DNA of 64,000 bases from an uncultured Caryophanales bacterium (GTDB taxonomy: Bacteria; Bacillota_I; Bacilli_A; RFN20; CAG-288). Positions within the stretch are counted from its first letter, which is position 1; each line of letters opens with the position of its first letter. Location: assembly GCA_949287425.1 (NCBI GenBank), contig CASEGJ010000001.1, positions 124,001 through 188,000 on the forward strand. Direction: 5' to 3'. Position numbers and translations under genes: made by a program. The notes under the pieces were generated by a model that saw only the letters and a program-made list of their open reading frames with translations, ran no database searches and had not been told where the DNA came from. Positions 1 to 8,337 of this stretch are shown one piece after another.

Positions 1-18
1 TCAAAGGAGAACTAAACT

Positions 19-2391
19 ATGTTATTTTCATATAAATTACTTACAAAATTAGTTGATCTTTCTTCGATTGATGTCGATAACTTAGTTAAAAAATTGACTT
101 TTTCAGGATTTGAAGTTGAATCTTATCATCAACTTGCCAATGCTAGTAATCTTGTTGTCGGTAAGGTTATTCAATGTCAAAATCATCCTGAATCTGATCA
201 TTTACACATTTTAAAAGTCGATATCGGTAGTGAAGTTTTAGATATTGTTTGCGGTGCTAAAAATGTTAAAACTGGAGTCAAAGTAATTGTCGCCAAAATC
301 GGTGCTAAATTACCTGCTATTAACGCCGAAATTAAACCGACTACTTTATTAAATTATCCTTCTAATGGAATGTGTTGCTCATTAGTTGAATTAGGTGTCG
401 AAAAACGTTTGTTATCTGAAGAAGATTTAAATGGAATTCACATTTTAGATGACAATGTTAAAATCGGTGATGAAAACGTCTTATCATATCTTGGTTTGGA
501 TGATTATGTTTTGGATATAAACATTTTGCCAAATAGACCAGATTGTTTGTCTCATCTTGGTTTAGCTAGAGAAATTGCTAGCTTATTTGAAAGAAAGTTA
601 TATTCTATACCTAGTTTTGATTTTGAAAATAAAATTTCTTCATATCAAGTAGAATCTTTAACTTCTAAATGTCAAAAATTCAGCTTAGTTGAAATTAAAG
701 TTTCTCATAATATCCCATCTCCTATCTCATTAGTTAGTTATTTAAGAACATGTGGAATTAGATCTATTTCATTAATAGTTGATATTGGTAATTTTTCAAT
801 GTTACTAACTGGTCAACCTCTCCATATGTACGATTTAGATAAACTTGATGGTAATAAATTAGTTGTTAGAGATGATTATGAAGGAGAATTCATCGCTTTA
901 GATGGTAAGTCATATCATATCAAAAAGGATGATTTAATAATTTGCGATAGTAAAAAGCCATGTTGTTTAGCTGGTGTTAATGGGGCTAAGGCAGTTGAAG
1001 TAGATGCATCTACTACTCATATTGGTATTGAAGCCGCTAATTTTAATGGAGTAAATATTAGACATACTTCTAATAGGCTCGGATTAGTTTCTGATTCGTC
1101 TTTATTATTTACTAAAGGTGTTAATCCATATTTAATTGATGAAAATATGGATGTTACAATGATGCTATTTAAACAATATCTTCCTGATTTTAAATATATA
1201 GGTCGTTATGTATATTCAACTATTGAAGATTTATCAGGCTGTTTTGATTTTTCTGTTAATAAATTAAATCACCATCTCGGTTCTTCTTTTGATGTTGATA
1301 AAGTTAAAAAATCACTCGATAGTTTTAATTTAAAATACGATTTGAATCAATTAGGAGAAGGTAAGATATATAAAAATAAATATAGACTTGATTTACTAGA
1401 GCAATGCGATATCGATGAAGAGATATTTAGAACTAATTCAACTGATGCTTCATTATATAAATACGATATTAAAGCTATGCCGACTTGCTATGCTAGTTTA
1501 GATTCTAATCAAATGAAAGAGAAATTAATTAGAGAGAGTTTAGTTAATTTAGGCTTATATCAAATTATATCGTTTAGTTTAATTTCTAAAAAACAAAACG
1601 AATCTTTACGCGGTTTAGATTTAGGTGAATCATATAAGATAATTAATCCACTTACTGAAGAACATCTTTATGTACGTTCGGATTTACTTTCTTCTATGGT
1701 AGAAGTTTTAAATTACAACTTAGCTAGAAAACACGAAGATTTAGCCTTATTTGAAATCTCTTCTGTTTCTTCAACTAAAGGGGATGCAAATTACCTTTCT
1801 ATTGGTTTACATGGTAAAAGACATATGCAAGATAGTTTAAATCTTCGCAGTTATGATTTTTACGATATGAAAGGTTATATTGAAAATATTATGAATATCC
1901 TTTCTCTAGATGAAAGACGCTATAAATTAGTTAGATCTTCAAATTCTATTTTCCATCCATATAAATCAGCTGATATTTATATTGGAAAAGATTTAGTTGG
2001 AAGCTTTGGGGAAGTAAATCCAAAATACTATAAAGAAGGTTATATTTTAGGAGAATTAAATTTAACTAAATTATTCGCAGTTCAAGTTTCTAAATTAAAA
2101 TGCAAACCACTATCTAATTTGCAGCCAATTAGAAGAGATATCGCATTAAAGCTTCTTTCTAACGATGTTAAAAATGAACAGATTGTTTCTGAAATTAAAC
2201 GTTTAGGTGGTAAATATGTTCAAAGTGTTGAAATATTTGATGTCTTTACTAAAGATAATGAAACTTCTTACGCTTATGCAATTTATCTATTAAAAGAAGA
2301 TAAATCTTTCTTAGATAGTGAGATTGCTCAAATAATGAACAATATTATTACCGGATTACAAAATAAATTGAAAGTGGAGTTAAAAAGCTAA
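19..2391 (+). CDS. pheT: Phenylalanine--tRNA ligase beta subunit
   Basis: Beta subunit of the cytoplasmic (alpha-beta)2 phenylalanyl-tRNA synthetase, which charges tRNA-Phe with PheS. The 790 residues match the usual bacterial PheT length. The N-terminal EMAP-type tRNA-binding fold covers about residues 40-150, followed by the B3/4 editing region (GIRSISLIVDIGNF, then QPLHMYD), the B5 region and a C-terminal FDX-ACB fold (about 700-790, beginning near LQPIRRDIALKL). The start at ATG 19 is supported by AAAGGAG at 3-9. pheS is expected just left of the window. The stop overlaps the thyX start by one base, so the two are probably translationally coupled. Confidence 0.97.
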   Translation: MLFSYKLLTKLVDLSSIDVDNLVKKLTFSGFEVESYHQLANASNLVVGKVIQCQNHPESDHLHILKVDIGSEVLDIVCGAKNVKTGVKVIVAKIGAKLPAINAEIKPTTLLNYPSNGMCCSLVELGVEKRLLSEEDLNGIHILDDNVKIGDENVLSYLGLDDYVLDINILPNRPDCLSHLGLAREIASLFERKLYSIPSFDFENKISSYQVESLTSKCQKFSLVEIKVSHNIPSPISLVSYLRTCGIRSISLIVDIGNFSMLLTGQPLHMYDLDKLDGNKLVVRDDYEGEFIALDGKSYHIKKDDLIICDSKKPCCLAGVNGAKAVEVDASTTHIGIEAANFNGVNIRHTSNRLGLVSDSSLLFTKGVNPYLIDENMDVTMMLFKQYLPDFKYIGRYVYSTIEDLSGCFDFSVNKLNHHLGSSFDVDKVKKSLDSFNLKYDLNQLGEGKIYKNKYRLDLLEQCDIDEEIFRTNSTDASLYKYDIKAMPTCYASLDSNQMKEKLIRESLVNLGLYQIISFSLISKKQNESLRGLDLGESYKIINPLTEEHLYVRSDLLSSMVEVLNYNLARKHEDLALFEISSVSSTKGDANYLSIGLHGKRHMQDSLNLRSYDFYDMKGYIENIMNILSLDERRYKLVRSSNSIFHPYKSADIYIGKDLVGSFGEVNPKYYKEGYILGELNLTKLFAVQVSKLKCKPLSNLQPIRRDIALKLLSNDVKNEQIVSEIKRLGGKYVQSVEIFDVFTKDNETSYAYAIYLLKEDKSFLDSEIAQIMNNIITGLQNKLKVELKS

Positions 2392-3257
2392 TGAAATATA
2401 TTAAACCGAGTTTTATTGAAATTAAAAATGATAACTTTTATGAAAAAGTTGGTCTAGTTGCCCATAATTGTTATCAAGTTGAAAATAACGCTAACGCTGA
2501 ATTATTTGTTACTAAGTTAATTGGCTTTGGTCATTTAGCTATGATTGAACATTATAATTACGCATATAAAATCGATAGTAATTTGTATCAAGAAGTAATT
2601 CAACTTAACAATAGATTTATTATCGCTTGTAAAGATAGTTTAGGAAACTGTTATATTTCTTTTTCCTTACGTCCTTTGCTTGAAAATAGTTCTAATTCAA
2701 CTATCGTGAAATTAATTAATATTCTTCCTAGTGATGTTAAAAAACTTTTCAATGCAGAAAAAGATGATGTTTCGGCCAGTTTATTATCTGATGACGATTT
2801 AAAAAAGTTAGAATATCCTATTTATGCTAAATTGAAATTTGTTACATTAAGAATAGTAACTGATAGAGGAGTTACTCATGAACTAGTTAGACATAGAATC
2901 GCATCTTACGCTCAAGAATCAACTAGATATTGTAACTATTCTAAAAACAAATTTGGTAACGAGCTTACTTATATTGAACCATTAGATTATCAAGAACATC
3001 GTTTAGATTATGATAAAACTTTTAAATTTATTGAAGATGAATATATGAATATGACCAATAATCTACATATGACACCTGAAATGGCTCGTTCTATTTTGCC
3101 AAATAAAATTAAAGCGACTATTATGATTACTGCTAATATTGAAGAATATGAAAAAATCTTCGAATTAAGATGTGCTAAAAGAGCTCATCCAGATATGCAA
3201 GAAATTATGAATCCTATTAAGGATTACTTTATAAAAGAAGGCTATATAAATGGATAA
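2391..3257 (+). CDS. thyX: Flavin-dependent thymidylate synthase ThyX
   Basis: Makes dTMP from dUMP using methylene-tetrahydrofolate, FAD and NADPH. The ThyX signature RHRX7S is visible at ELVRHRIASYAQESTRY, about residues 164-180. The protein has 288 residues, somewhat longer than the typical 220-260. Its start codon shares one base with the pheT stop (TAATG), and its 3' end overlaps yceD by 8 bases, so the three genes form one transcription unit. No thyA is seen in the window. Confidence 0.95.
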   Translation: MKYIKPSFIEIKNDNFYEKVGLVAHNCYQVENNANAELFVTKLIGFGHLAMIEHYNYAYKIDSNLYQEVIQLNNRFIIACKDSLGNCYISFSLRPLLENSSNSTIVKLINILPSDVKKLFNAEKDDVSASLLSDDDLKKLEYPIYAKLKFVTLRIVTDRGVTHELVRHRIASYAQESTRYCNYSKNKFGNELTYIEPLDYQEHRLDYDKTFKFIEDEYMNMTNNLHMTPEMARSILPNKIKATIMITANIEEYEKIFELRCAKRAHPDMQEIMNPIKDYFIKEGYING

Positions 3258-3762
3258 ATTTAAAAACAATTTATACTTAAAAGATTCTGATCTTGATTTT
3301 GCTAGTAAACAAGAACTTGTACTTGAAGTTAATTTTACTAAGGAAGAGCTTTCTATAGTTGGTAATATTGTTTCAGCTAGTCCATTTACTTTTAAATTGA
3401 AAACTTATCCAAACGATGCTAATTATGTTTGTAATATCGTTTTAGATGGAATTATTGAATTATGCGATGAACTTACTAACAAAGTTAAAAAGTTTCCTAT
3501 TAATATCAATGACTATTTAATTGCTAGTAAAGAAGATGGAGATGATGTTGATATTTTAGCTGAAAAATCAGGTTATGATTTCCATGGTGCAATTTTAGCT
3601 TTGTTTTATCAAAGTGTACCGAAAAAATTTGTTCAAAATTATAAAAACATCCATATTGATGGTGTTGAAATTGTTTCTGAGGATGAATATTATTCAAAGA
3701 AACAGAAAGATAAAAAAGCAGATAGTCCATTTGCTAAACTTGATGAACTAGATCTTGATTAA
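3250..3762 (+). CDS. yceD: YceD/DUF177 family protein
   Basis: Member of the YceD (DUF177) family, linked to accumulation of large-subunit ribosomal RNA; the biochemical role is unsettled. What is visible is a 170-residue soluble acidic protein with the family-like middle GIIELCDELTNKV and the C-terminal FVQNYKN region. In many bacteria yceD is followed by rpmF (ribosomal protein L32), but here a strong terminator follows at once. The start overlaps the 3' end of thyX and has GAAGG just upstream. Confidence 0.8.
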   Translation: MDKFKNNLYLKDSDLDFASKQELVLEVNFTKEELSIVGNIVSASPFTFKLKTYPNDANYVCNIVLDGIIELCDELTNKVKKFPININDYLIASKEDGDDVDILAEKSGYDFHGAILALFYQSVPKKFVQNYKNIHIDGVEIVSEDEYYSKKQKDKKADSPFAKLDELDLD

Positions 3763-3763
3763 T

Positions 3764-3793
3764 AAAATTCCTGTTTGATAGCAGGAATTTTTT
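3764..3793 (+). terminator. Rho-independent terminator of pheT-thyX-yceD
   Basis: A 10-bp stem AAAATTCCTG / CAGGAATTTT (3764-3773 with 3782-3791), an 8-base loop and a T run, two bases after the yceD stop codon. Confidence 0.93.
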
Positions 3794-3960
3794 AGTGATT
3801 CAAATTGGAAATATATCGTATTTTTTGATCTGTTTTTTAATAAGAAGTGGATAATTAATTATTTAGCGAACGTGTTTTTTATTTATATTTGGAGAACATG
3901 TAATTTTTTAATTTTTGAATGCAATGTTAAAAATCAAAAAAAATGCTTTTTTACTTGATT

Positions 3961-4010
3961 AAAATGGCGTTAAGTGGTAAATTATGGTTAGAAGTGGAGG
4001 AAAGTGGAAT
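3961..4010 (+). promoter_or_regulatory. Array of five 10-bp MraZ operator boxes
   Basis: Five consecutive 10-base units begin at 3961, 3971, 3981, 3991 and 4001: AAAATGGCGT, TAAGTGGTAA, ATTATGGTTA, GAAGTGGAGG, AAAGTGGAAT. All carry TGG at unit positions 5-7, and three match AARTGG-type boxes closely. This fits the published Mollicutes MraZ site, (AAAGTG[T/G]N3) repeated with a 10-bp period, and points to autoregulation of mraZ-rsmH. The last unit runs into the mraZ ATG and the fourth contains the Shine-Dalgarno GGAGG. A lone AAGTGG also lies at 3845-3850. Confidence 0.85.
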
Positions 4011-4443
4011 GTTTGTTGGCGAATATAGACATAGCTTAGATGACAAATCACGCATTGTTCTACCTAGTAAATTCCGCTCTCAGCTATCTTCTACAATCTA
4101 TGTAAGCTTAGATTTTGATAACTGTTTATCTTTATATTCAGAAGAGGAATTTCAAAAGAAAGCTGAAACTATCAATCAACTTGATGAATTTGATACATCA
4201 GCCAGAGCCTTAAAAAGAATCTTTTTTACAAATTCTTACGATACTAATATCGATAAACAGGGTAGAGTTAGTTTATCAAAATCGCTTCAAGAAAAAGTTG
4301 GGATTATTAAAAATATCGTTATAGTAGGTGCCTTTAATCACATTCAAATCTTTTCAGAAGAAGAATATAACAAACGCTATATTCTTGAAGAAAAAGAATA
4401 TGAACAACTAGCAAGTAAATTTGCTAGAAAAAAGGATAACTAA
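4009..4443 (+). CDS. mraZ: Transcriptional regulator MraZ
   Basis: DNA-binding regulator of the division and cell-wall (dcw) cluster, built from two SpoVT-AbrB-like repeats. The start is placed at ATG 4009, giving 144 residues that begin MFVGEYRHSLDDKSRIVLPS, the standard MraZ N-terminus, with GGAGG at 3997-4001. The frame is open further upstream to 3943, but that part would translate the operator boxes. The second repeat shows FFTNSYDTNIDKQGRVSLSK. rsmH follows after one base. Confidence 0.96.
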   Translation: MFVGEYRHSLDDKSRIVLPSKFRSQLSSTIYVSLDFDNCLSLYSEEEFQKKAETINQLDEFDTSARALKRIFFTNSYDTNIDKQGRVSLSKSLQEKVGIIKNIVIVGAFNHIQIFSEEEYNKRYILEEKEYEQLASKFARKKDN

Positions 4444-4444
4444 A

Positions 4445-5386
4445 ATGGAATATAACTTTCATTTACCTGTACTATGTCAGAAGACGATTGAATTATTAGA
4501 TATTCATAGTGATGCTATATGTATCGATATGACATTAGGACGTGGAGGTCATTCTTCAAAAATTCTTGAAAAGATTCCAAATGGATTCTTATACGCCTGT
4601 GATAAAGACTTACAAGCTATTGAATATTCCCAAAACTACTTAAGTAAGATTGCTTCTAATTTCAAATTATATCATCTTCCGTTTTCTAAAATGATTTCAC
4701 AATTAAAAGAAGAGGGAATTAAAGGTGCAGATGTTATCTTATTTGATATAGGGGTTTCATCTCCTCAATTTGATGATCCTAGTCGCGGATTTTCTTATCG
4801 ATACGATGCTAAGTTAGATATGAGGATGAATTTGGAACAACAACTTACTGCAAGAGATGTTGTTAATAATTATTCTGAAGAACAATTAAGGCATATTATT
4901 GCTTACTATGGTGAAGATCCATTTGCAGGAAAAATTGCTCATCAAATAGTTCTTGAAAGAACCAAAAAGCCGATTGAAACTACCTTTGAGTTAGTTGATA
5001 TTATTAAAAAAAGCTTACCTAGTTTCGTACTTATTAAAAAAGGCCATCCGGCTAAACAAACTTTCCAGGCTATACGCTATGAAGTAAATTCAGAGAAACA
5101 AGAGCTTGAAGAAGGATTGAAAAAAGCAGTTGAATTTCTCAATCTAGGTGGAAGATGTGGAATAATCACATTTAATTCATTGGAAGATAAGATAGTAAAA
5201 GATCTATTTAAATCATATACTTCTTATCCATCAATAAATAGAAATCTTCCCCCGTTATTAAATCAAGAAAAGTTAAAATACGCTTTAGTTAACCGCAAAC
5301 CAATCGTTGCGAGTCAAGAGGAACTTAAGCAAAATCCAAGAAGTGAACCTGCAAAACTAAGATTAATAGAAAGGATAGGTGAATAA
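4445..5386 (+). CDS. rsmH: 16S rRNA (cytosine-1402-N4)-methyltransferase RsmH
   Basis: SAM-dependent methyltransferase acting on C1402 of 16S rRNA. The SAM motif CIDMTLGRGGHSSKIL is near residues 24-40, and the family motif FDIGVSSPQFDDPSRGFSYR about residues 102-121. The 313 residues are typical. The start at ATG 4445 has AAGGAT upstream inside the mraZ tail; an earlier in-frame start would extend it into mraZ without family similarity. It is cotranscribed with mraZ and presumably under the same operator array. Confidence 0.97.
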   Translation: MEYNFHLPVLCQKTIELLDIHSDAICIDMTLGRGGHSSKILEKIPNGFLYACDKDLQAIEYSQNYLSKIASNFKLYHLPFSKMISQLKEEGIKGADVILFDIGVSSPQFDDPSRGFSYRYDAKLDMRMNLEQQLTARDVVNNYSEEQLRHIIAYYGEDPFAGKIAHQIVLERTKKPIETTFELVDIIKKSLPSFVLIKKGHPAKQTFQAIRYEVNSEKQELEEGLKKAVEFLNLGGRCGIITFNSLEDKIVKDLFKSYTSYPSINRNLPPLLNQEKLKYALVNRKPIVASQEELKQNPRSEPAKLRLIERIGE

Positions 5387-5387
5387 A

Positions 5388-5609
5388 ATGTTCAAAATGA
5401 AAGATAAATTAAAGAAAAATCACTATAAAGGCTTTGATAAAAAGGCTAGAGTTTTTCTTATTGCCTGTCTATCTATTACTTGTGTTAGTACAGCAGTTTT
5501 AGTCCCTTTAACTACTTCTATTCAAGCTAAAAATGTCAATTTAACTAATTCTCCTATTAGACAAGTTGAAAAAATAGAACATAAATACGTTCTTCAAAAC
5601 ATCGATTAA
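5388..5609 (+). CDS. Small single-pass membrane protein in the ftsL position
   Basis: A 73-residue protein with a lysine-rich N-terminus (residues 1-21), one hydrophobic segment (about 22-40, VFLIACLSITCVSTAVLVP) and a short outer tail. Its place directly after rsmH, its size and its topology match FtsL, the divisome protein. However, the tail is too short for a normal FtsL coiled coil and I see no sequence signature, so this is positional inference. The start at ATG 5388 has AGGTGA five bases upstream; a GTG at 5379 is the alternative. A terminator follows, so the rest of the usual dcw cluster (ftsI, mraY, murD, ftsZ) is not here. Confidence 0.6.
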   Translation: MFKMKDKLKKNHYKGFDKKARVFLIACLSITCVSTAVLVPLTTSIQAKNVNLTNSPIRQVEKIEHKYVLQNID

Positions 5610-5651
5610 TATAAATATTATTCCTATAATGTATATATACCTCCTTTCTTA

Positions 5652-5685
5652 AAAGGCACTAGAAATATGACTAGTGTCTTTTTTA
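5652..5685 (+). terminator. Rho-independent terminator after mraZ-rsmH unit
   Basis: Stem GGCACTAG / CTAGTGTC (one G-T pair) extended by AAAA/TTTT, an 8-base loop, and a run of six or more T ending near 5685. Confidence 0.9.
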
Positions 5686-5755
5686 AATATATAAACTTTG
5701 GAGATAAACTTATCTAATTATCAAAATAAAATGTCTTTAATTAGTCGTATTTAGA

Positions 5756-5761
5756 TATAAT
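5756..5761 (+). promoter_or_regulatory. -10 box for a leaderless transcript of the TIGR04076-type gene
   Basis: Perfect TATAAT ends six bases before the ATG at 5768. Initiation at the usual distance would start the mRNA at or next to the A of the start codon. No Shine-Dalgarno is present. The -35 region is weak. Confidence 0.6.
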
Positions 5762-5767
5762 TAAAAT

Positions 5768-6079
5768 ATGAAAATAAGAATAAAAGTTATTAGAATTTCT
5801 GTTTATCAAGACTTGATTGATAGATATGAAATTTATCAAAAAAATCCTTGTTGTATGAAACTGAACGATGAATTTATTATTGATAAGTTAGTAAGGCCTG
5901 ATAATTTTTGTGAAGTTGCTTTTGAAATATTGTATCCATTTTTAAAAAATCTATTTGAACATGGTGAAGAAATATTTCCAAATTGGATGAAAAATAAAAA
6001 TTCATATATGATTTCGTGTAACGATGGATTTAGACCTGTAAGTTTTTTACTAGAAGTTATCGATGAAAAAAACAGCTAG
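5768..6079 (+). CDS. TIGR04076-family protein
   Basis: A 103-residue soluble protein that resembles the TIGR04076 family of small cysteine-containing proteins of unknown function. Supporting features are the MKIRIKVIRIS start, the region RPDNFCEVAFEILYPFLKNL (about residues 55-74) and the C-terminal block ISCNDGFRPVSFLLEVI, the counterpart of the family's CTDGLRPV-like ending. It is a single-gene unit, and its last bases lie inside the hairpin that terminates the opposing thrS. It appears to be translated from a leaderless mRNA. Function unknown. Confidence 0.72.
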   Translation: MKIRIKVIRISVYQDLIDRYEIYQKNPCCMKLNDEFIIDKLVRPDNFCEVAFEILYPFLKNLFEHGEEIFPNWMKNKNSYMISCNDGFRPVSFLLEVIDEKNS

Positions 6080-6093
6080 AATTTCTAGCTGTT
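6066..6093 (-). terminator. thrS terminator
   Basis: Stem AACAGCTAG / CTAGCTGTT (6071-6079 with 6085-6093), followed on the minus strand by seven T (A run at 6066-6072). The hairpin includes the thrS stop region and the last codons of the convergent TIGR04076-type gene. Confidence 0.88.
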
Positions 6094-7999
6094 AATTTCT
6101 ACTAATTTTCTTTGACGTTATATCGTCTTGGATTAGTTTAACAAAGTCATTTAAACTTATATTAATTTGATTACTTGATCCAAATACACGATAAGTTACA
6201 GAATTAGTTTCAACTTCTTTATCGCCGATTACTAAGCTATAAGGAACTTTTTTAGAAATAGCGAGCTGAAGTTTTTTACCTAATTTTTCATTTGAATCAT
6301 CCACTTCAGCCCTAATGTTATTTTCTTTCAACAACTTACAAACTTTCGAAGCATAATCAAGGTGTAAATCGTTTCTAACTGGGAGGATTTTCACTTGCAA
6401 AGGAGCTAACCAAGTAGGGAAATTGCCTTTAAAATGTTCAATTAAAATGCCAGTAAATCTTTCAAGAGAACCAAAGATAGCTCTATGAATCATTAATGGA
6501 GTTTGTTTTTCACCTTTTTCATCGATGTAAGTACAATCAAATCTACCAGGTAACTGCATATCTAATTGAATAGTGCCACATTGCCAAATTCTTCCAAGTG
6601 AATCAAGGAGTTTAAAATCGAGTTTTGGTCCGTAGAAAGCCCCATCTCCTGGATTAATTTTATAATCGACATTGGCAATTTCTAAGCATTTTTTCAAAGT
6701 ATCTTCAGCTTTATTCCAGGTTTCAATTTTACCAATATATCCAGTTTCAGGACGAGTTGATAATTCGATATGATAGGAAAGCCCGAAGACAGAATATATT
6801 TCATCATATAATTTAAGTAAGTGAGTAATTTCCGATTCAATTTGATCTTCTCTTATAAAAGTATGAGCATCATCTTGGGTAAAACATCTTACTCTAAATA
6901 AGCCATTTAAAGCTCCGCTAGCTTCATGACGGTGAACTAAACCTAATTCTCCAACACGGATAGGAAGTTCCTTATAAGAATGTTGGTGATTTTTATATAC
7001 CAAAATAGCACCTGGACAGTTCATAGGTTTAATAGCGAATTCACGTTCATCGATCATAGTGATGTACATATTTTCTTTATAGTGGTCCCAGTGACCAGAA
7101 GTTTCCCAAAGTTCTTTAGATAAGATAATAGGGGATTGAATTATTTGATAGTTGTTAGCGTAGTGAATTTTATTCCAAAAATCGATAAGTTGATTTTTTA
7201 ATATCATTCCGTTAGGTAACCAGAAAGGAAAACCAGGTCCATAATCAGAAATCATAAATAAATCCAAATCTTTACCTATCTTTTTATGGTCAGATTGTTT
7301 TCTTTCTTCTAAGATTTTTAAATGTTCCTCTAAATCAGCATTATTAAAGAAACAAGTACCATAAATTCTAGTTAACTGTTCGTTATTTTTATCACCTTTA
7401 AAATATGCGCCAGCTAATGACATTAATTTAAAGGCTTTACAATAAGAAGTATTTGGAACATGAGGGCCTTTACATAAATCAGTAAAATCACCATCAGTAT
7501 AGATAGTAAGATCGCCTTCAAGTTCTAAAGCGTGAATAAGTTTTAATTTTTGATCTTTAAATATTTCTTTAGCTTCTTCCTTAGTGATATCTCTTCTTTC
7601 AAATGGTAAACTTTGAGAAACGATTTTAGCCATTTCTTTTTCAATAGCAGGGAAATCATTATCTGAAATAGGTTTAGTAAAATGTATATCGTAATAGAAG
7701 CCTTCATCAATACTTGGGCCGAAACCAAATTCGGCATCTGGATAAAGATGTTTAATAGCAGTAGCTAAAATATGAGCACAAGAATGGTTTAATACATCTA
7801 AAGCCTCTTTATCTTTTTTAGTGATGATTTTAATTTCACCATCAGAATTGATTTTTTCTCTATAATCGATAAGTTCACCATTATAGATAATTCCTAGGCA
7901 TTCTTTTCCTAAAGATTTAGAGATACTTTCAGCAATTTGCTTACCAGTTAAGTCGTTTTCAAATTCTCTTATAGAACCATCGGGCAATTTTAATTTCAT
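6092..7999 (-). CDS. thrS: Threonine--tRNA ligase
   Basis: Class II synthetase charging tRNA-Thr. The 635 residues show the usual order: TGS domain (about 1-60, starting MKLKLPDGSIREFEND), the editing/SAD region with HSCAHILATAI (an HxxxH zinc-type motif), a catalytic core with MNCPGAILVYKN and RHEASGAL, and a C-terminal anticodon-binding domain. The start at 7999 follows AAGGAGGAAATATA; the frame is open to 8065 but that extension overlaps the T-box terminator. Expression should be controlled by the T-box just upstream. Confidence 0.98.
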   Translation of the reverse strand: MKLKLPDGSIREFENDLTGKQIAESISKSLGKECLGIIYNGELIDYREKINSDGEIKIITKKDKEALDVLNHSCAHILATAIKHLYPDAEFGFGPSIDEGFYYDIHFTKPISDNDFPAIEKEMAKIVSQSLPFERRDITKEEAKEIFKDQKLKLIHALELEGDLTIYTDGDFTDLCKGPHVPNTSYCKAFKLMSLAGAYFKGDKNNEQLTRIYGTCFFNNADLEEHLKILEERKQSDHKKIGKDLDLFMISDYGPGFPFWLPNGMILKNQLIDFWNKIHYANNYQIIQSPIILSKELWETSGHWDHYKENMYITMIDEREFAIKPMNCPGAILVYKNHQHSYKELPIRVGELGLVHRHEASGALNGLFRVRCFTQDDAHTFIREDQIESEITHLLKLYDEIYSVFGLSYHIELSTRPETGYIGKIETWNKAEDTLKKCLEIANVDYKINPGDGAFYGPKLDFKLLDSLGRIWQCGTIQLDMQLPGRFDCTYIDEKGEKQTPLMIHRAIFGSLERFTGILIEHFKGNFPTWLAPLQVKILPVRNDLHLDYASKVCKLLKENNIRAEVDDSNEKLGKKLQLAISKKVPYSLVIGDKEVETNSVTYRVFGSSNQINISLNDFVKLIQDDITSKKISRN

Positions 8000-8009
8000 A
8001 TTATATTTC

Positions 8010-8243
8010 CTCCTTAAATAAAAAAAGTGGTCGATTAGGGTGAATAATATTATCCACGGTACCACCTAAATTTTCTAACATGATATTTAGAACACTCTTA
8101 AAAGTTTAACTTGAACTTATAAAGACTTATTACTAAGTAGGCTCCCAAAGTGGTATCTAAGTTGGTTTTGTCTTACTTTCACCTTATCAAGACTCTCTTT
8201 TAGAAATAATTTAACTTAGACGTGTCTTTGATCAACACCGCTA
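8010..8243 (-). promoter_or_regulatory. Threonyl T-box riboswitch upstream of thrS
   Basis: Read on the minus strand, the canonical T-box AGGTGGTACCGTGG is at 8067-8054. The stem GTGGATAAT / ATTATTCAC follows, inside an outer GTGGT/ACCAC pairing, and then seven T at about 8026-8020: the leader terminator. A stem I region lies near 8200-8140. The likely specifier is ACC (Thr) at 8154-8152, followed by the conserved A. Uncharged tRNA-Thr should stabilise the antiterminator and let thrS be read. Confidence 0.93.
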
Positions 8244-8245
8244 TT

Positions 8246-8274
8246 ATTATGTTACTTATATTTAATATTGTCAA
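8246..8274 (-). promoter_or_regulatory. thrS promoter
   Basis: TTGACA (8274-8269), a 17-base spacer and CATAAT (8251-8246) on the minus strand. This is the best sigma-A type promoter in this half of the window and places the transcription start just upstream of the T-box stem I. Confidence 0.88.
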
Positions 8275-8309
8275 ATGTTTTGAATAGAAAAATGCGAAAT
8301 TTTTTATAG

Positions 8310-8337
8310 AAAAAATAGGAGGTTAGCCCTCCTATTT
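8310..8337 (-). terminator. Terminator of the pfkA-pyk-ROK operon
   Basis: Stem AAATAGGAGG / CCTCCTATTT (8313-8322 with 8328-8337), a five-base loop, then a T run on the minus strand. It overlaps the stop codon of the ROK gene. Confidence 0.92.

Noticed and set aside
3943-4008. Upstream extension of mraZ to an ATG at 3943
   Set aside because: The extra 22 codons translate the operator array and have no family similarity; GGAGG and the standard MraZ start support 4009.
8000-8065. Upstream extension of thrS to 8065
   Set aside because: It would translate the T-box terminator and place the start outside the TGS domain; AAGGAGG supports 7999.
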